Below, piece by piece: positions 42,005 through 54,189 of a stretch of 64,000 bases of DNA; position 1 is the stretch's first letter; each line of letters starts with the position of its first letter. Location: positions 112,824,954-112,888,953 of the forward strand of contig CM060958.1 in the NCBI GenBank assembly GCA_030765055.1, given 5' to 3'. Below the pieces are notes generated by a model that had not been told where the DNA came from, did no database searches, and was given only the letters and a program-made list of their open reading frames with translations. The position numbers were made by a program, and so were the translations under genes. This DNA comes from Mantis religiosa (lineage: Eukaryota; Arthropoda; Insecta; Mantodea; Mantidae).

Positions 42005-43289
42005 ACGGGGGTCCAGAAAGAAACGAGCCGGAGTCTGGTATGTGCAAACCGGTGAGAGGATATCATGGCGTGTGTAACGAACTGTTGTACCCAGCAGGGC
42101 GTGGAATTCCACAGCCCGTCGCTAGCAGGCCCGCGTGCACGTCACGTGACTATACTAAGCTAGCAGCAGCATGCATCAATCGTCCAACGCTGCCAGTCGC
42201 ATTGCAAACAGTGAAATGGAGGCGTCAAAACAAGAACAAAGAGATGATGTTCCTCTTCTGGCAGCGGAAGGAGTAGGGAGAACGGACATTCATCGATGGA
42301 TGTCACAAGTGTACGGCAAATACTGCATGTCCCTTGCAAGAGTCAGGACGTGGCTCAAGCGCTTCAGGGGACAACGGGTGTCGCTTGCCGATAACGCGTG
42401 GTCTGGAGCACCACACTGCATTACCGATGACATCGTCCAGCTGGTTGATGCATTCATTACCCAGGACCGCTGAGTGACAGTGAAAGCCATAGCCGACGAG
42501 GTCGGACTGAGCGTCGGAAGTGTTCACACCATCATGAGACAACGACTGCTCTTGCGCAAAGTGTGTACCCCACAGTCCTCAACTACTACACCAGGAAGCA
42601 TGTCGAATGGCCCACTGTCTTGGTCATCTGCAGTGCTATGCTAGGGCAGGGCATGGGTTCCTAGCTCCAGTGGTGGCTGGAGATGAGTCTTGGTGTCATC
42701 ACTTCGAACCAGAATCAAAACAAGAAAGTCTCCAGTGGACGCATTCAGGATCACCTCTACCAAAAAAGCAAAGGCCATCTACACAAGGCAGGAAAGGTTA
42801 TGCTGACGTTCTTCTCTGACCACTTCCTGCAGCACGGGACAACAGGAATGCCCAGAGTTACTCGCAATGCTTGAACAACCTTCGCCGAGCGATCAAATCG
42901 AAACGACTAGACAATCTCAGCCATGGGGTCATTCTGTTCCACGACAATGCAAAGCCTCATACGGCCAACACAGTCGCGGTACCCCTGCAGAATTTCGAAT
43001 GGGAGGTTCTCGGCCATCCTCCATAGGGTCCAGACCTCTCTCCCTGAGATTACGTCATTTTTGGTCCCCTTAAAAAGCTTCTGAGGGGCAAGCGATTAAC
43101 CTCGGACGACGACGTTGAGTATTACGTGTGGAAGTGACTCACATCGCAACCCCGTGTCTTTTATGAGACAGCCGTTCACCGCCTTGTGTCACAGTGGGAC
43201 AAATGTCTCAATAGCCAGGGCCAATACTTCTAACATACAGACTGGTTTCTGTAATTATGTCTCCAGCTCATTTCTTTTTGAACGCACCT
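42005..43289 (+). mobile_element. Mariner/maT-like element (family H)
   Basis: Inverted ends (GTCCAGAAAGAAACGAGCCG at the left; complement of CAGCTCATTTCTTTTTGAAC at the right) flanked by TA. About 1.29 kb, normal full length for the superfamily. The plus strand carries a complete but broken transposase. Distinct ends and protein from families M and G. Confidence 0.85.
42171..43250 (+). pseudogene. Transposase of family H, with stops and frameshifts
   Basis: Order on the plus strand: N-terminal helix-turn-helix in frame 42171-42473 (EGVGRTDIHRWMSQVYGKYC, RVRTWLKRFRGQRVSL), a stop after TQDR, the second DNA-binding part (VKAIADEVGLSVGSVHTIM), then VAGDESWCHHFEPESKQESL (first catalytic Asp, 42680-42735). 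After frame changes come FHDNAKPHTANTVAV (second Asp, about 42945) and GPDLSP with a nearby stop (third region, about 43030). The tail GKRLTSDDDVE closes it. All parts are present, so the copy was full length when it inserted and decayed later. Confidence 0.85.
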
Positions 43290-43599
43290 TATACTACACA
43301 TTTCATGTTCTAAGTACTATCGACCCAGTACTCATTTGGGTGTCATTTCATTCACTTCATTCATTGTCCAATATATTCTAACGTTAAAAGCACGTTAACT
43401 GTGTGGAGACTGGTTTAACACATTTTACCCATCATAGTAAAACTCTTTTATAGAGAAGATATCCGAGAAATCCCTTCATTTCAAATAATTTGGTCTCAAG
43501 AATAAATCAGGACTTCAAAGCAACCAAATGAACAGTGTTAAAAACCATTTTCTTTACATTTAACGTCCTGTTAACCCGTTTTGTGATAGCAAACGATAA

Positions 43600-43783
43600 G
43601 TGAGTGAGTGAGTGAGTGAGTGAGTGAGTGAGTGAGTGAGTGAGTGAGTGAGTGAGTGAGTGAGTGAGTGAGTGAGTGAGTGAGTGAGTCAGTGAGTCAG
43701 TGAGTCAGTGAGTGAGTGAGTGAGTGAGTGAGTGAGTGGGTGAGAGTGAGTGAGTGAATGAATGAATGAATAGATGAATGTAT
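43600..43783 (+). repeat. (GTGA)n microsatellite
   Basis: About 40 tandem GTGA units with a few GTCA and GTGG interruptions at the right, then shifting to (ATGA)n. It sits directly beside the 3' side of a minus-strand SINE and may have grown from a SINE tail. Confidence 0.98.
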
Positions 43784-43805
43784 GAATAAAACGGGTGAAA
43801 TAATG

Positions 43806-43990
43806 GCCAAATGAACCAGGAATCTACAAGGCTTAGAATTACCTGGCATTCATGGTTCAGGATGAAGGAAACCTACAGGGAAACAAAAAACCTTAACCAG
43901 ATAACTGAGCTGACCGAGAATCAAACTCTGGACCTATTAAACCTGAGGCACACATGCTGTCACCAACGCTTTAGAGGTAGCCATATTGCA
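43806..43990 (-). repeat. Diverged tRNA-derived SINE
   Basis: The minus strand resembles the 40696-40952 family: complement of CTGACCGAGAATCAAACTCT (B box region) and of AGGGAAACAAAAAACCTTAA match the corresponding parts. The A box end is at the right near 43975. Tail side faces the GTGA microsatellite. Confidence 0.65.
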
Positions 43991-44773
43991 ATCAAAAAAC
44001 TAATACGAGAATGAAGGGTTTGTTACTCTAACATTAAAAAGTTGAGGGGAACATGTTGCGATCTAAGAAACTGGCCACTTTTTCGAGAACGTTAGTGTAC
44101 ATTGCAGCTGCCTCCCCTGGCCAGGTAATATATCACTTGAGATCAGCTTGCTGGAAAATATGATTCGTAACGTGCCGTTAAAAGGCGCATGTCCCGGCGT
44201 GGGACTGCAACACCCGAGGCAAAGGTTCCGTCAGCTGGTTTCTCGGCTGACCATCTCCTTGCATTATTGCTACCAATATGAAATATGCACGCGGCAAAAA
44301 TCGATCCTTACTTTAGTCGACAACACTTCATAGCATCTTAATGAGAACTTGTCAGTTTCTTTCTTTCTACTCGTATAGTGCTTTATTTTGCTTCGTCTGT
44401 TCCTCTGACATGATAAACTTGTTGAAGTTCCCTCTAGGTAAGACTAACTTTTAAGATAACATTAATGAACGCCCTCATTTGTTATTCTTTTATTATAGGG
44501 AACATATCTAAAGAGACCTTCTACATATGCTTAGCTTTTTTGCACTTCAGCGCCCGTTATTTAATACATAACTTCAACATCCTTATGGGCAAACACTACC
44601 AAGTTTTCCAGCTCTCGTAGTTTTTATGTTTATTTTATTAGTTTATTTCCTATTTCTTATTACATTATCTAGCATATACAGCGTCATACATATGTGACAT
44701 AATTAGTATAAAATAAATACAAAATTTTGCGTACTCCTTGCTTTGGAGTTGGATTTTCTCATGTTCCATTATA
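43991..44773. other. Unassigned sequence
   Basis: No motif found; a 61-codon plus frame at 44148-44333 is unremarkable. Confidence 0.5.
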
Positions 44774-46073
44774 CGAGGGCTGTTCAATAAAGAATGATCA
44801 CTTTTTTTGACAACGTACCTTCACTCATCCTCATTATTTTGATGGTCCTTCTCAAAATAGTCTCCCCTGAATGCGATGCACTTGTCGCAGCGTTTCTGCC
44901 AGACTTCAAAGACATGCTGGAAACAATTTTTTGAGAGATGCTGCAAAATCGTCTCCGCAGCCTTACCACTGCTTCTGATGATGGATAATGCCTCCCACGA
45001 AGGCGTTTCTTCAAGTTAGAGAATACAAAAAGTCACATGGGACTATAGGGAGGGTGAGGGATGCACTTCAAGTTGATTCTTGCAAGATATTCAGCAACAA
45101 CATTGGCAATATGCGGCCGCACATTATCGTGGTGAAGCACCCATCCTGCTTCACGGAAATGTGGTCTTTTGCGCCTGATATGGACTTGCAATGATTTCAG
45201 GACATCCCTGTAGTGTTGTCCAGTTACTGATGTGTGTGCAGGTACAACATGCTGATAAACCATTGCATGAATACCAAAGAATGTGATGATCATAACTTTC
45301 CCAGCAGAAGCAACCACTTGCTTTTTTGGGGGTTGGTGATGAAGGTGATTTCAACACTGAGCTTTGCTGTTTGCTCTCAGGATCGAAACGATGTAGCCAA
45401 GTTTCATCAACAGTGATTACATTTGAAATAACTCCGGATCTTCCTCTAACATCAACTTTAACTGCATGCAGACCTGTATGCGTATGTCCTTTAGTTCGGG
45501 AATGAACAGTCTTGGAACCCATCACACACAAACACGTCTCATGTGTAATGTTTCTGACACCAACGTGTGAGTGGCACCCAATGAAATGTTCAGTATTTCA
45601 GAAAGTGATCTTAAGGTAATTTGTCGATCCTCTCTCACAATGGCAGCAGCAGTGTTGATGTTTTCTTCCGTAAGAGCTGTAACTGGAGCACCGGGTCCAC
45701 CTTCCATTGAAATTGATTGTCTCCCCTCTTTAAACATTTTAAACCACCCTCGAGCTGTGCTGTAGGGAAGAACAGACTCCTAATAGGCCTCCTTTAACAT
45801 TGTATAATCCTCAAATGAAGATTTGTTGAGACGATAGCAGAATTTCAAAGCCTCATATCGTTCCTCACGTGTTACCTCCTTTACAGCGGTAGACGATACT
45901 GAACATGTCTGAACGTGCCTGGTTCTCACAGGCGGGAACCAGTAGTACCAACAATGAAGCTACTACAGGGTGTTTGTTTCACATTAAGCTAACAGAATAT
46001 AATAAGATTGAGTTTTAGTGCGAAAAATTATGACCGTAAAAAATTACAATCATTCTTTATTGAATAGCCCTCG
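44774..46073 (-). mobile_element. Near-full-length mariner (family M), copy E
   Basis: 1300 bp with TIRs CGAGGGCTGTTCAATAAAGA and complement, TA on both sides. This is the only copy of the family with the N-terminal half of the transposase (45470-45870), the block missing from copies A-D. It is the best template in the window for the autonomous parent, but is itself broken. Confidence 0.92.
44784..45890 (-). pseudogene. Mariner transposase, near complete but frameshifted (copy E)
   Basis: Minus-strand order: about 45890-45750 first helix-turn-helix (YEALKFCYRLNKSSFEDYT) with a stop; frame 45737-45522 the linker and second helix-turn-helix (GGPGAPVTALTEENINTAAA, RSLSEILNISLGATHTLV); frame 45531-45151 with VDETWLHRFDPESKQQSS (first Asp); frame 45317-45033 with LHHDNVRPHIANVVAEYL (second Asp). 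Relative to copy A, about ten bases are missing just after the YSP codons near 45048, shifting the frame ahead of the third catalytic Asp. The final frame 45014-44784 keeps KKRLRGRHYPSSEAV. Not functional. Confidence 0.88.
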
Positions 46074-48869
46074 TAGTTAACCCAGGTTGTGTATATAATG
46101 AAGCATTTTAAAACTTGGGAAGTCTATTTTAATCAAATAGAATTAACGTCTGTAGGGCAGATAAATGTTGAATTGTACACATATAGGTAAAGGAAATAGT
46201 GGGAAATGGAAAATTGAGAATAATCGAATGTGTATAGGAACAAGAGTTTCAATAGTTAAGTGGAATTCCAGTAAGTATAACTGGATAAAAGATTTTGTCT
46301 ATATGACAGAAAAACTTGAACTTCTATACAATTGGAAATCACTACAGAATCATTAGGATGGAACCTAAAGCAATCAGGAATAATGAATGCATTAATGAGC
46401 GATGCTGGGCAAGTAGAGCTTTCAAATATAACAAGATCCAATGAGTCCCGAAGAGAGAGATGGGCTTGAAACAAATAATATATCTAATATATCACGTACC
46501 TAGGAAAGAGGCGTCTTATAGAAAATTGTCTAGACCGGGAGCGATCTTGAAGTCACTTGGAACACCATTACCTGAAATTATGCCGCTGTGCCGGTACGGT
46601 GTTAGTTCGAACACACACATACAGGGTTCGCCATTTGAAATCTAACGGAGCAGACGCCGTTTCGCCTCTCCCGTGACCTACCAGCTGTCGTGGTGCACGG
46701 GAGCTAGCGGTGTGAACTCCACTCGACAACGTATACAGGCGCTTGAATTTAGAGCAGCACCTTGTCGTGTGTAAAAGTTATTACCAGAGCTAGGAAGTTC
46801 CTACCACTCGCCGTTTCCTATGCAGTTTGCGACCGACCCTCTCCCGGCATCCAAACAAGTCATAGATAAGAAACGCGCAGAGAAGGGGCATTGAAACCGG
46901 CTGTCCAGAGAACAAAAAAAAAACAAGACTTATGAGACATTCGTCAATGCACATCTATTTAGATCATTATGTACAGACGCAAGCAAATGAATTCCGATGT
47001 ATGCCAGACTGATCTAAGGGAGGGAGGCAAGTTTCTTATCAGTTAGTTGAGCCAGGACAGTTTAGTTTCCTTATACGTGACCAGCGAGTTCGGCGCACGG
47101 GGATTTAAGCCTCAATGGACAGTAAAAACAATTTTTCCACATGAAACGTAGGTGGTTTTATACAACTCTCCAGTATCAACTTAGGTATTGATCGATCCTT
47201 TTATTGTTGACGTCATTTTCTCTCTTCCTCTCTCGCACATACATTCCTCAAATATTTTAATCTCACTTTCTTGTTTTTAAATGCATTTCCAATACTCGGG
47301 CTTGCAGTTTTATCTGGAACGAAGTACTTCTACCTTTCATAGATTAGCGATAATTAATATAATTATAACTGCGTGGTATTTAAAATTAATTGTACCTTGT
47401 TCCGAAAATAAATGCATTCTTTCCTTTGTTACAGTTCTCAAGAAGAGATTATATGGACATACTACTACAATAAATCTAGCCAACAAGTTATCAAATGACT
47501 TGACACCAAATGACCAACGAAATAAGTTAAATAATTATTTTGTTTGATAATGACAGTTCATATACAAAATCACATTAGCGTCACCGATATATCGGAGGTT
47601 TCACGACGGAGTTATTTAAATGTCAGTAAAACTGATATAACGAATTTCACCTTTAGCCTCACGAAGAAACCATGAAACTAGACGGGGTCTGAACTCGCAA
47701 ACTTGGGATCAGAATGCCAGCATCTAACTCATCCCGGTCAGCTTTAAGTAACATCATCACCTCATCATTATTGATGTTACTGTCATTATTACTATTGTTA
47801 TTATTGTTTTTATTGTTGTTGTTCGGTAGACTACTAGGCTGGATAATTCGTCACCTGCCACGAGTGATCTGTGGAGGGTAACGGCAGTGTTGATCAGCAG
47901 GTAAACTTGTCCTTTGCTTTCATTAGACAAAACTAAACGACCATAGAATTTTGTTCCCCTTGCCTCTCCAACCTCCTCGTCCATCGGATAACTTTTGTAC
48001 GCGTGGTTACAACATACAAATTCTCATATAGTACATTAGCGTTTGCCTCTGGCTGATCTCGTTATTTAAATATGCACAATGTGACAACAACCAAGCATAA
48101 CGCAGATTGTAACATTTCCTGATCGAATTTAAAATAATATGCAAATAATAAAATTAATTTCTTAAATATCTGAATACTCTTACTAGACAAAATACAAAAG
48201 CAGGAGTTTTAATACATATTTACTCATCTGCGGCCGTATTATCAAATCAATCGTGCACCTCTGAGGCCTTTCAAGTTAAAAACTCATTCTATGCCCCGTA
48301 AAATAAGATTTAGTTGATTGACAGTCTGTAGCACATTCATCAATTATTTCAGCTAATTTGGTTTCTCGATTTCGCTTCTCTATTTTCCATGTTTGCTGAA
48401 ATGTAAATGTAAATAATAAAGTAAATAAGGACATGAATAAGTTTTTTTGTGGAAAGCATACAATGGTTGTACAGCAAATTTAGTTGCTCATCTTTGAAGC
48501 ACAACAAAGATGTTACTCGAATGTCTTCCTTCATACCAATGTGCTCTGTGTCATGCAGTTACACCTGTTTTGTAGTAATGAGTTGCATTCTACGATGAAC
48601 CTTGCCATTGCTAGTAGCGCTGCGAGGTATAGCCATACCTGGCCGCTCTTACACTACTCAAGGAAATCGGTACGAACTTCCTAGCTTTAGTCATTATAAA
48701 TGGAAATCACCAAGCCCTGTTCAAAAAAGTTATATTCGTTCCCTGGTGAAATGCTTCCTACCGGAGTTACAATTCACGAGATTGCGAAGAAATTGGAAAC
48801 CTCTTGTTCTGTGGTAAACAAAAACGTGTAAAAGTGTAAAAGTACAGTGTTCAATGGGAAAACGTTAGA
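46074..48869. other. 2.8 kb without a confidently identified gene
   Basis: Only short frames (60-90 codons; for example 46165-46356, 47281-47547, 48602-48817) without motifs I can name. 46570-46900 is richer in GC than its surroundings. 47670-47745 holds a possible minus-strand SINE B-box remnant. Around 48740-48830 a HEIAKKLETSCSVV-like helix-turn-helix can be read but is too short to assign. Confidence 0.4.
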
Positions 48870-49530
48870 CGTCATAAGCGCATGTTTTGAATGTTCACCA
48901 TCGAAACCCATCCCAAAATTAGCCCAACAGGTGGAAACTCTAGTCTTCTGTAGATATAACACCTAAATCATTAAAAGTAAAGCCATATAAGTGTGCAAGT
49001 ATTCATGCTTTAAAATAACCTGACTCAATACAACAAATGCACTATTGGAAATGGATTCTTTCATCAGTGAATGACGATTCTTTTCCGATGAGGCGTGGGT
49101 CCACCTTAGCGGTCGTGTCAACACTCATCTGAAAATCCTCATCAGTTAGGAAATCCCTCATTATAATCGAGAAATTGGAGTTTGGTATTCTGTTAGCGCT
49201 AGACGAATAATCAGTCCACTATTCTACGAACAGACGTAAATGCAGTGAGGTACCCAATTGACATCTTGAACCAATTTTATCATGAACTAACAGAAGAGGA
49301 GAAATTACATGGGTGGTTTCAACAAGATTCTCCTACTGCCCATGCAGCAGAGAAGTTCAAGAATAAAATTAGAAAAGTGTTTGCAGGTATAGTGATTAGT
49401 GCTGCTGATGTTTACTTCTGGGTTTAACCTGAAAGACAAACTTTACGAGACAAATCGTCATACATTGGAAGAACTAAAACAAACGACTCTTCTTTCTAAT
49501 ATGCGACGCGGCGATTTTTTTCCAATTCTT
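48870..49530 (+). pseudogene. Mariner/Tc1-type transposase remnant
   Basis: Plus-strand frames in sequence: KLAQQVETLVF near 48915; VCKYSCFKIT near 48990; FSDEAWVHLSGRVNTH (first catalytic Asp intact, about 49080-49125); GVWYSVSARRIISPLFYEQ (about 49170-49235). The open frame 49245-49427 follows, with HGWFQQDSPTAHAAEKF (second Asp, QDSPTAH). It ends in DKLYETNRHTLEELK near 49435-49480. The stretch that should carry the third Asp is missing. Same type as 24826-25835 but less eroded in the catalytic core. No TIRs located. Confidence 0.75.
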
Positions 49531-49762
49531 TCACACTTTTGATGTTTTTATATACAACCATGATTTTCAATATAATTGCTTTACTTTTTAGTGCAATTTC
49601 GTATTGGAGGGCATTCTTTTAACGTTATTGTTTTTTTACTTACTCACGGCTTAATGTAGCCACATTGAAGAATTCGGCGCAGCCAAACTATGCTTATTTC
49701 AACACTGAAAGCAATGCTGCCAACAGTCTTACTTGTCCGTAAATTACACTATCTGGCAGACT

Positions 49763-50283
49763 AAATAAACAATCCTAACACAACGATAATGGAGTACTCC
49801 GTACGAAATACATGTATGAGCTCACGGACTGGTTCGGCTACTGCCACGAAGTATGCATCATGTCAAATGACACCTAGTGTACTGCAAGGGGGAAAATTGG
49901 CGGTCCCGGTCACGTCGTTCAAATCGACGAATGCAAAATAGGACGACGCAAGTTTCATCGTGGGCTCTGCAATTAGACTGTAGAGCGTATTTTTATCCCT
50001 TCTGTGTTTGGGGCATATCGTCGTCCGCACCTCATTCGTTTTCCCGTCGATCATTCCCAAGATCCAGTTGCCCTCTACGACGCACCCACGATAAAACTTG
50101 CGTGGTACTATTTTGCGTTCGTCAATTTGAATGACTTGGCCGGGACTACCAATTTCCCCCCTTGCAGTATAGTTGGTGTCATTTGATATGACAGTAGCCA
50201 AACCAGTCCGATACAGTCCGTGAGCCCATACGTGTATTTCCTACGGAGCACTCCATTAACGTCGTGTCGTAAGATTGTTTATG
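49763..50283. mobile_element. Foldback Merlin/IS1016-like element
   Basis: Two inverted arms of about 200 bp (49763-49975 and 50070-50283), starting ATAAACAATC at the left and its complement at the right, enclose a spacer of about 100 bp. Each arm carries the same piece of a transposase reading inward. The left arm (plus) gives GGPGHVVQIDECKIGRRKFH; the right arm (minus, within frame 50201-49863) gives GEIGSPGQVIQIDERKIVPR. The spacer continues the right-arm frame (EGNWILGMIDGKTNEVRTTI). IDE.K.G.RK..RG..VEG.W..G is the signature of the ISXO2/IS1016 DDE domain used by eukaryotic Merlin transposons. The 8-9 bp target duplication expected for Merlin was not found. Confidence 0.8.
49863..50201 (-). 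pseudogene. Merlin-like transposase fragment
   Basis: 112 codons running from the right arm through the spacer into the left arm read backwards. The first about 65 residues are the beginning of the ISXO2-like DDE domain with the first catalytic Asp in QIDERK. Residues after about 70 (TICPKHRRDKNTLYSLI) match the following strand. Beyond that the frame is antisense of the other arm and meaningless. The remaining catalytic residues are absent. Confidence 0.7.
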
Positions 50284-51388
50284 TGCAAAGCAGTGCATGA
50301 GTAACAAAATTTGACCGGGCGATAACTTAGCCTGCTCAAACCACGCGGACGGCGTCACCTATGTCTGGGTCATTTTTGCACAGATTGGCTAAAAGTGTTA
50401 CATATCTTTCTCATGTTGGCTACAACGCGACAACGGCTGCTCGTCTGCTTGCGCATGCGTGTATGTGCATCTTTGGACTTAGAAATTATTCTCGCAACGC
50501 ACAAAAGAAAGTTTCTCCAAACAAATTATTAGATATTAAATCGGAAACATTACAGTGGCCTACCTTAATCAGAATGTGTTCTCCTGATATGTTTTTCTTT
50601 TTGACTGAGGGCGAACGACATTTCCAGCATATTCTATAAGGTAAGAGTCTTACAGATGCTTTACGCGCGGAGCTTATGTAGGAGCAAAGGCGGTTGTGGC
50701 ACACCCAATCGTGCACAGGTAAAATGTCATGCGCCTGTTAGGTTTTAAATGAACGACCGTGTATCATGATGCTGTGTAAATTACTGTGGACCTTTGACTT
50801 GTAATTTGTTTATACATCGTCACATTTGTTGCGTATCGTCTATGAGGCGAGGAAACAGATGTGTTATTCACGAGCGAAGTACCAGACCACGGTAGCGCGG
50901 TTTATGCTTCCTGCCAGGAAGTAGGAAGTGTATTTAATGATGGCAACTATGAACTCGGTTTCCAAATAAACAGCAGAGGAAGCAGAACCCTAACTCCACG
51001 CCAATACACTCTTAAATGTGTACCCCTTCCAGAACCTGTTTTGGATAGAATCATAGAGTTACTTCCTAAGGTTCCAAGAGAAAGACAATCAGGCCCACTA
51101 TGTAATTTACTTGAGTGAGATATAGAAGCATAATAAGCAAAAATTATGAATGTATTAAGAAGCACATAACATACGGCACTGCATTTTAGAATTTAAGCAG
51201 ACTAAAATGTACGGTAAATCAATTTAGAACTATAAGAATTTAAAATTTAAGATCAGAGGAAACTATAGTTAATAAGTAAAGTGAGAAAAAATGGCTAGAG
51301 ATCTTGGGTAATAATAAAACATGGAAAATAATAATGAACACAATTTTTATTGAGATATAAGGGAGATTTTAACTTTTTGAAGGACAGA
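50284..51388. other. Unassigned sequence with two short open frames
   Basis: Plus frames 50361-50639 (92 codons) and 50861-51118 (85 codons). The second ends LPEPVLDRIIELLPKVPRER and has fairly even composition, but I recognise neither. They could be chance frames or fragments of an unidentified TE. Confidence 0.35.
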
Positions 51389-51390
51389 TA

Positions 51391-52523
51391 CAGAGTGTTT
51401 CAAAACGACACCCAACATATAAAAGTAGCTGTTCAGCTTCTATGCGACGCATAAAGATAATTATTAACGTCAATAGAGCCACATAAAAATACTCCAGAAT
51501 GAGTGCGGATTAGCCACTGACAGTGTCTCACGCTGTCGTAGTTCGCAGGAATATGTCACACGCCATGCCGCGTGCTGTAGATGTTTGTGAACATACCGGC
51601 ATACTCCGCAGTAGCTTGCTAATATTAAGAACTTCTTTGGCTTATAAAACCGCAATAAAGAAGCTATTGCTTAATTATTGCTTATGAGTGTTTAATGTGT
51701 TCCAAAATTCCTTATAGCAGTCCATGATGGCAAATAAGCTAGTGGACATATGTAACTTATACCTTTTGGAGGGGAGTTAATAGTTAGTGAGGTTGAGGAT
51801 GGAAGCATTAAATGATAAACAGAACAGAAAGCAGCATAAGAGAACATTAGATAAATTAACCCAAACTAAATAACTTATGCAATGAGACGAGCATCTTTTT
51901 TCACGTGTTTCATAATACTAAACAAAACATTTGTAACTGAAAAGGAAGCTGTTGATATTTACAGTAAGTGGTTGAAGATATTGTACAATTAAGATCATAA
52001 CCAAATGCTCTGAAGTTAAATAAATATTACCATTGATGCAACTATTTTTATAATTCATATTTTTAATGAAACTAAATTAATCGTGCGTTCGTTGAACTCC
52101 CTTCAGTTCTTCCATCCATCAAAACCATATCTATCATTTCGGCGTTCGTATAGCGCTCCATATTGCTTGGATTTGCTAAGTACGCGCAAAATCCTCCCTG
52201 TTAGTACGGAATGTGTAGTTTTACACTGAAGAGCAACCTTGCAACTTTCCGAGGTATTGATCGACACTTTCACAAATAGCTGTCCTTTGCCTCAATTTCT
52301 GAAAGGTAGGTTATAGTCACTGATAAAGAGCAAGGAGTAGGTAATGTTTTTGTTTTCGTGGCCGGTGCGTCCCAATAACAACTTTTGAGGTTCGCACACC
52401 AGTGGTTCCTGCGCTGCCTAATCACAAAATCATGTAATATTTAATGCTGCACAACGTTATACCTAACAGGACTCCAAAGCTGCGACACGGAAATTTGTTC
52501 TGTGTCGTTTTGAAGCTACCTTT
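51391..52523 (-). mobile_element. Non-autonomous TIR element (family D), copy 3, inverted
   Basis: Left end CAGAGTGTTTCAAAACGACA with TA before it; the right end is eroded (complement of GTGTCGTTTTGAAGCTACC). The interior is the reverse complement of copy 1 through most of its length, including the GGGACGCACCGGCCACGAAA block and the stub at 52072-52161. Confidence 0.85.
52072..52161 (-). pseudogene. DUF4817-type N-terminal stub in copy 3
   Basis: Minus strand ATG to TAG, 29 codons, starting MERYTNAEMIDMVLMDGRTE. It differs from the copy 1 stub by a handful of residues and ends at the same place, so both derive from one deleted parent. Confidence 0.65.
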
Positions 52524-53261
52524 ATAAGATATAATCTTGTTATGTACACGTATAATGAAGGACAGAGGTAACCCGACCCTTAAAATTAAAGGAATTCAGA
52601 ATTGTGTCTTGTTGAATGCTTTTATGGATGAGTTCATGCATAGTGTTCTTTGATAGTAGTATTGATACAGCTATAAATTTCAAGCATGAGAAACCACTGT
52701 GGTGTTACCAACCTTGCCAGTTGCATGTTTTTGGTGAACACGAATTAAGTTAGCAAAAAGATGTAGCTGAATAATATGTTAAGCGCCTCATTACATGAAG
52801 TTTAAGGTAATCGAACTTAAAGATAACGTATTAATCTCTGCAGTAGACGAACTATGTACTTTTTCCTTAGGTCATTTATTCAAGCCCTCAACAGTAGAAT
52901 ATAAAGGTTTTATTATTTGAAATATTTTTTTAAAAAATGACTAAATCGGTTCAGACAATTAGATGTCACTATACATCTGATATTACAATTTCCTTTTCAA
53001 ATAATACGAAGTTTACAATGCTAATGTTACAAATAATGATTTTGTGGCACTCTACACATTCCTTATCTCCATTAAAGGGGTAGTATTGTTTATTCATTTA
53101 TTTATTTCACACACTCTTGAGAAACCGTACATATATTCTCGACCGGAAACATGATACTGGATCTGGAGCTGGATACGCCTTGATATTTTGGTTGGGGTGA
53201 GTCGATGTTACAGTAAATCCAAAGATTTTCACCCTTCGGAATAAGAACTAGGTGCAAATTT
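52524..53261. other. Unassigned AT-rich sequence
   Basis: No frame or repeat recognised. Confidence 0.5.
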
Positions 53262-54000
53262 AGGTCAATCATCATCAACCTTCAAGATAGGCCAGATAGG
53301 CCTGTTTCGGCTCAGAAGGGATCTTCCCAGCGTCTCCGTGGTCTTCCAACATCTCTAATACCAACTGGTTTATACTGCAAGGCCCGTTTGGCCTGGCATT
53401 CGAGAGAGATGATCTTGCCATTTCGGTTTACACTCCCTGAGTTTGTCGTTTAAAGTAAATACTTTTAGTTGTTCTCTCATTGTTTCACTTTTGATGTGAT
53501 CTTTAAGACTACAGCCAACTACGTACCTCAAAAATTTCACTTCAGCCGTTTCAATTATTCTTTTATCAGTTCTGTTCAAGGTCCAGGTCTCGCCTCCATA
53601 AGATAGAATAAGCACTGCCATAGTTTTACAAAACGTTAATATGGTATCCCTTCATCTTTTGTTTTTCAATGTTCGTTTTATATACTGCCACATATGTTTT
53701 GAAATTTATAAATGTTCTGTTTTAAATCTCTCTGGCATTCATAGGAAATATCACATCCTAAGTAATTAAAATGTTTAACTTGTTTTAGTATTTTGTTTTT
53801 GAGGAGCATTTTGGACCGCGTTGGGTACTTACCAATAAAAACCGTCACTTTCGTTTTCTCTGCTGAAATGATAAAATGATACTTTGACATTGTTTTGTCG
53901 AGTTGGTACAAAGCTATTTGTAATCTGTCTTCAGTATCTGCCACAATGACCTAATCATCTGCAAACAGGACTGTATTTAAGATTGCACGACCTAACTTAA
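53262..54000 (-). pseudogene. RTE-like LINE, C-terminal RT fragment
   Basis: On the minus strand: VLFADD with a stop right after the FADD box (about 53965), then frame 53944-53678 (DTEDRLQIALYQLDKTMSKY; VKHFNYLGCDISYECQRD), and after a frameshift frame 53621-53370 (ILSYGGETWTLNRTDKRIIE; AEVKFLRYVVGCSLKDHIK). It closes with VGRPRRRWED near 53330. The YLG, GGETWTL and GRP.RRW blocks in this order are typical of RTE-like ORFs. The 3' end is a TGATGATGATTGA-like tract at 53262-53274, matching the short-repeat tails of RTE elements. 5' truncated. Confidence 0.8.
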
Positions 54001-54189
54001 AATATATTTTCAACTGAAAGTAGATATATTTAGGTTCAAAATAAATTCTAATATAGCCACTCAATTTCTTGTTATATTGCAGCAAAGACAAGAGCTTTTG
54101 TTCTATTTCCGTATTGAAAATAACAAATATATAAAAATGTACATAATGCAGCGAATAATAACAATGGATTGGTATTTAGATAATGTACT

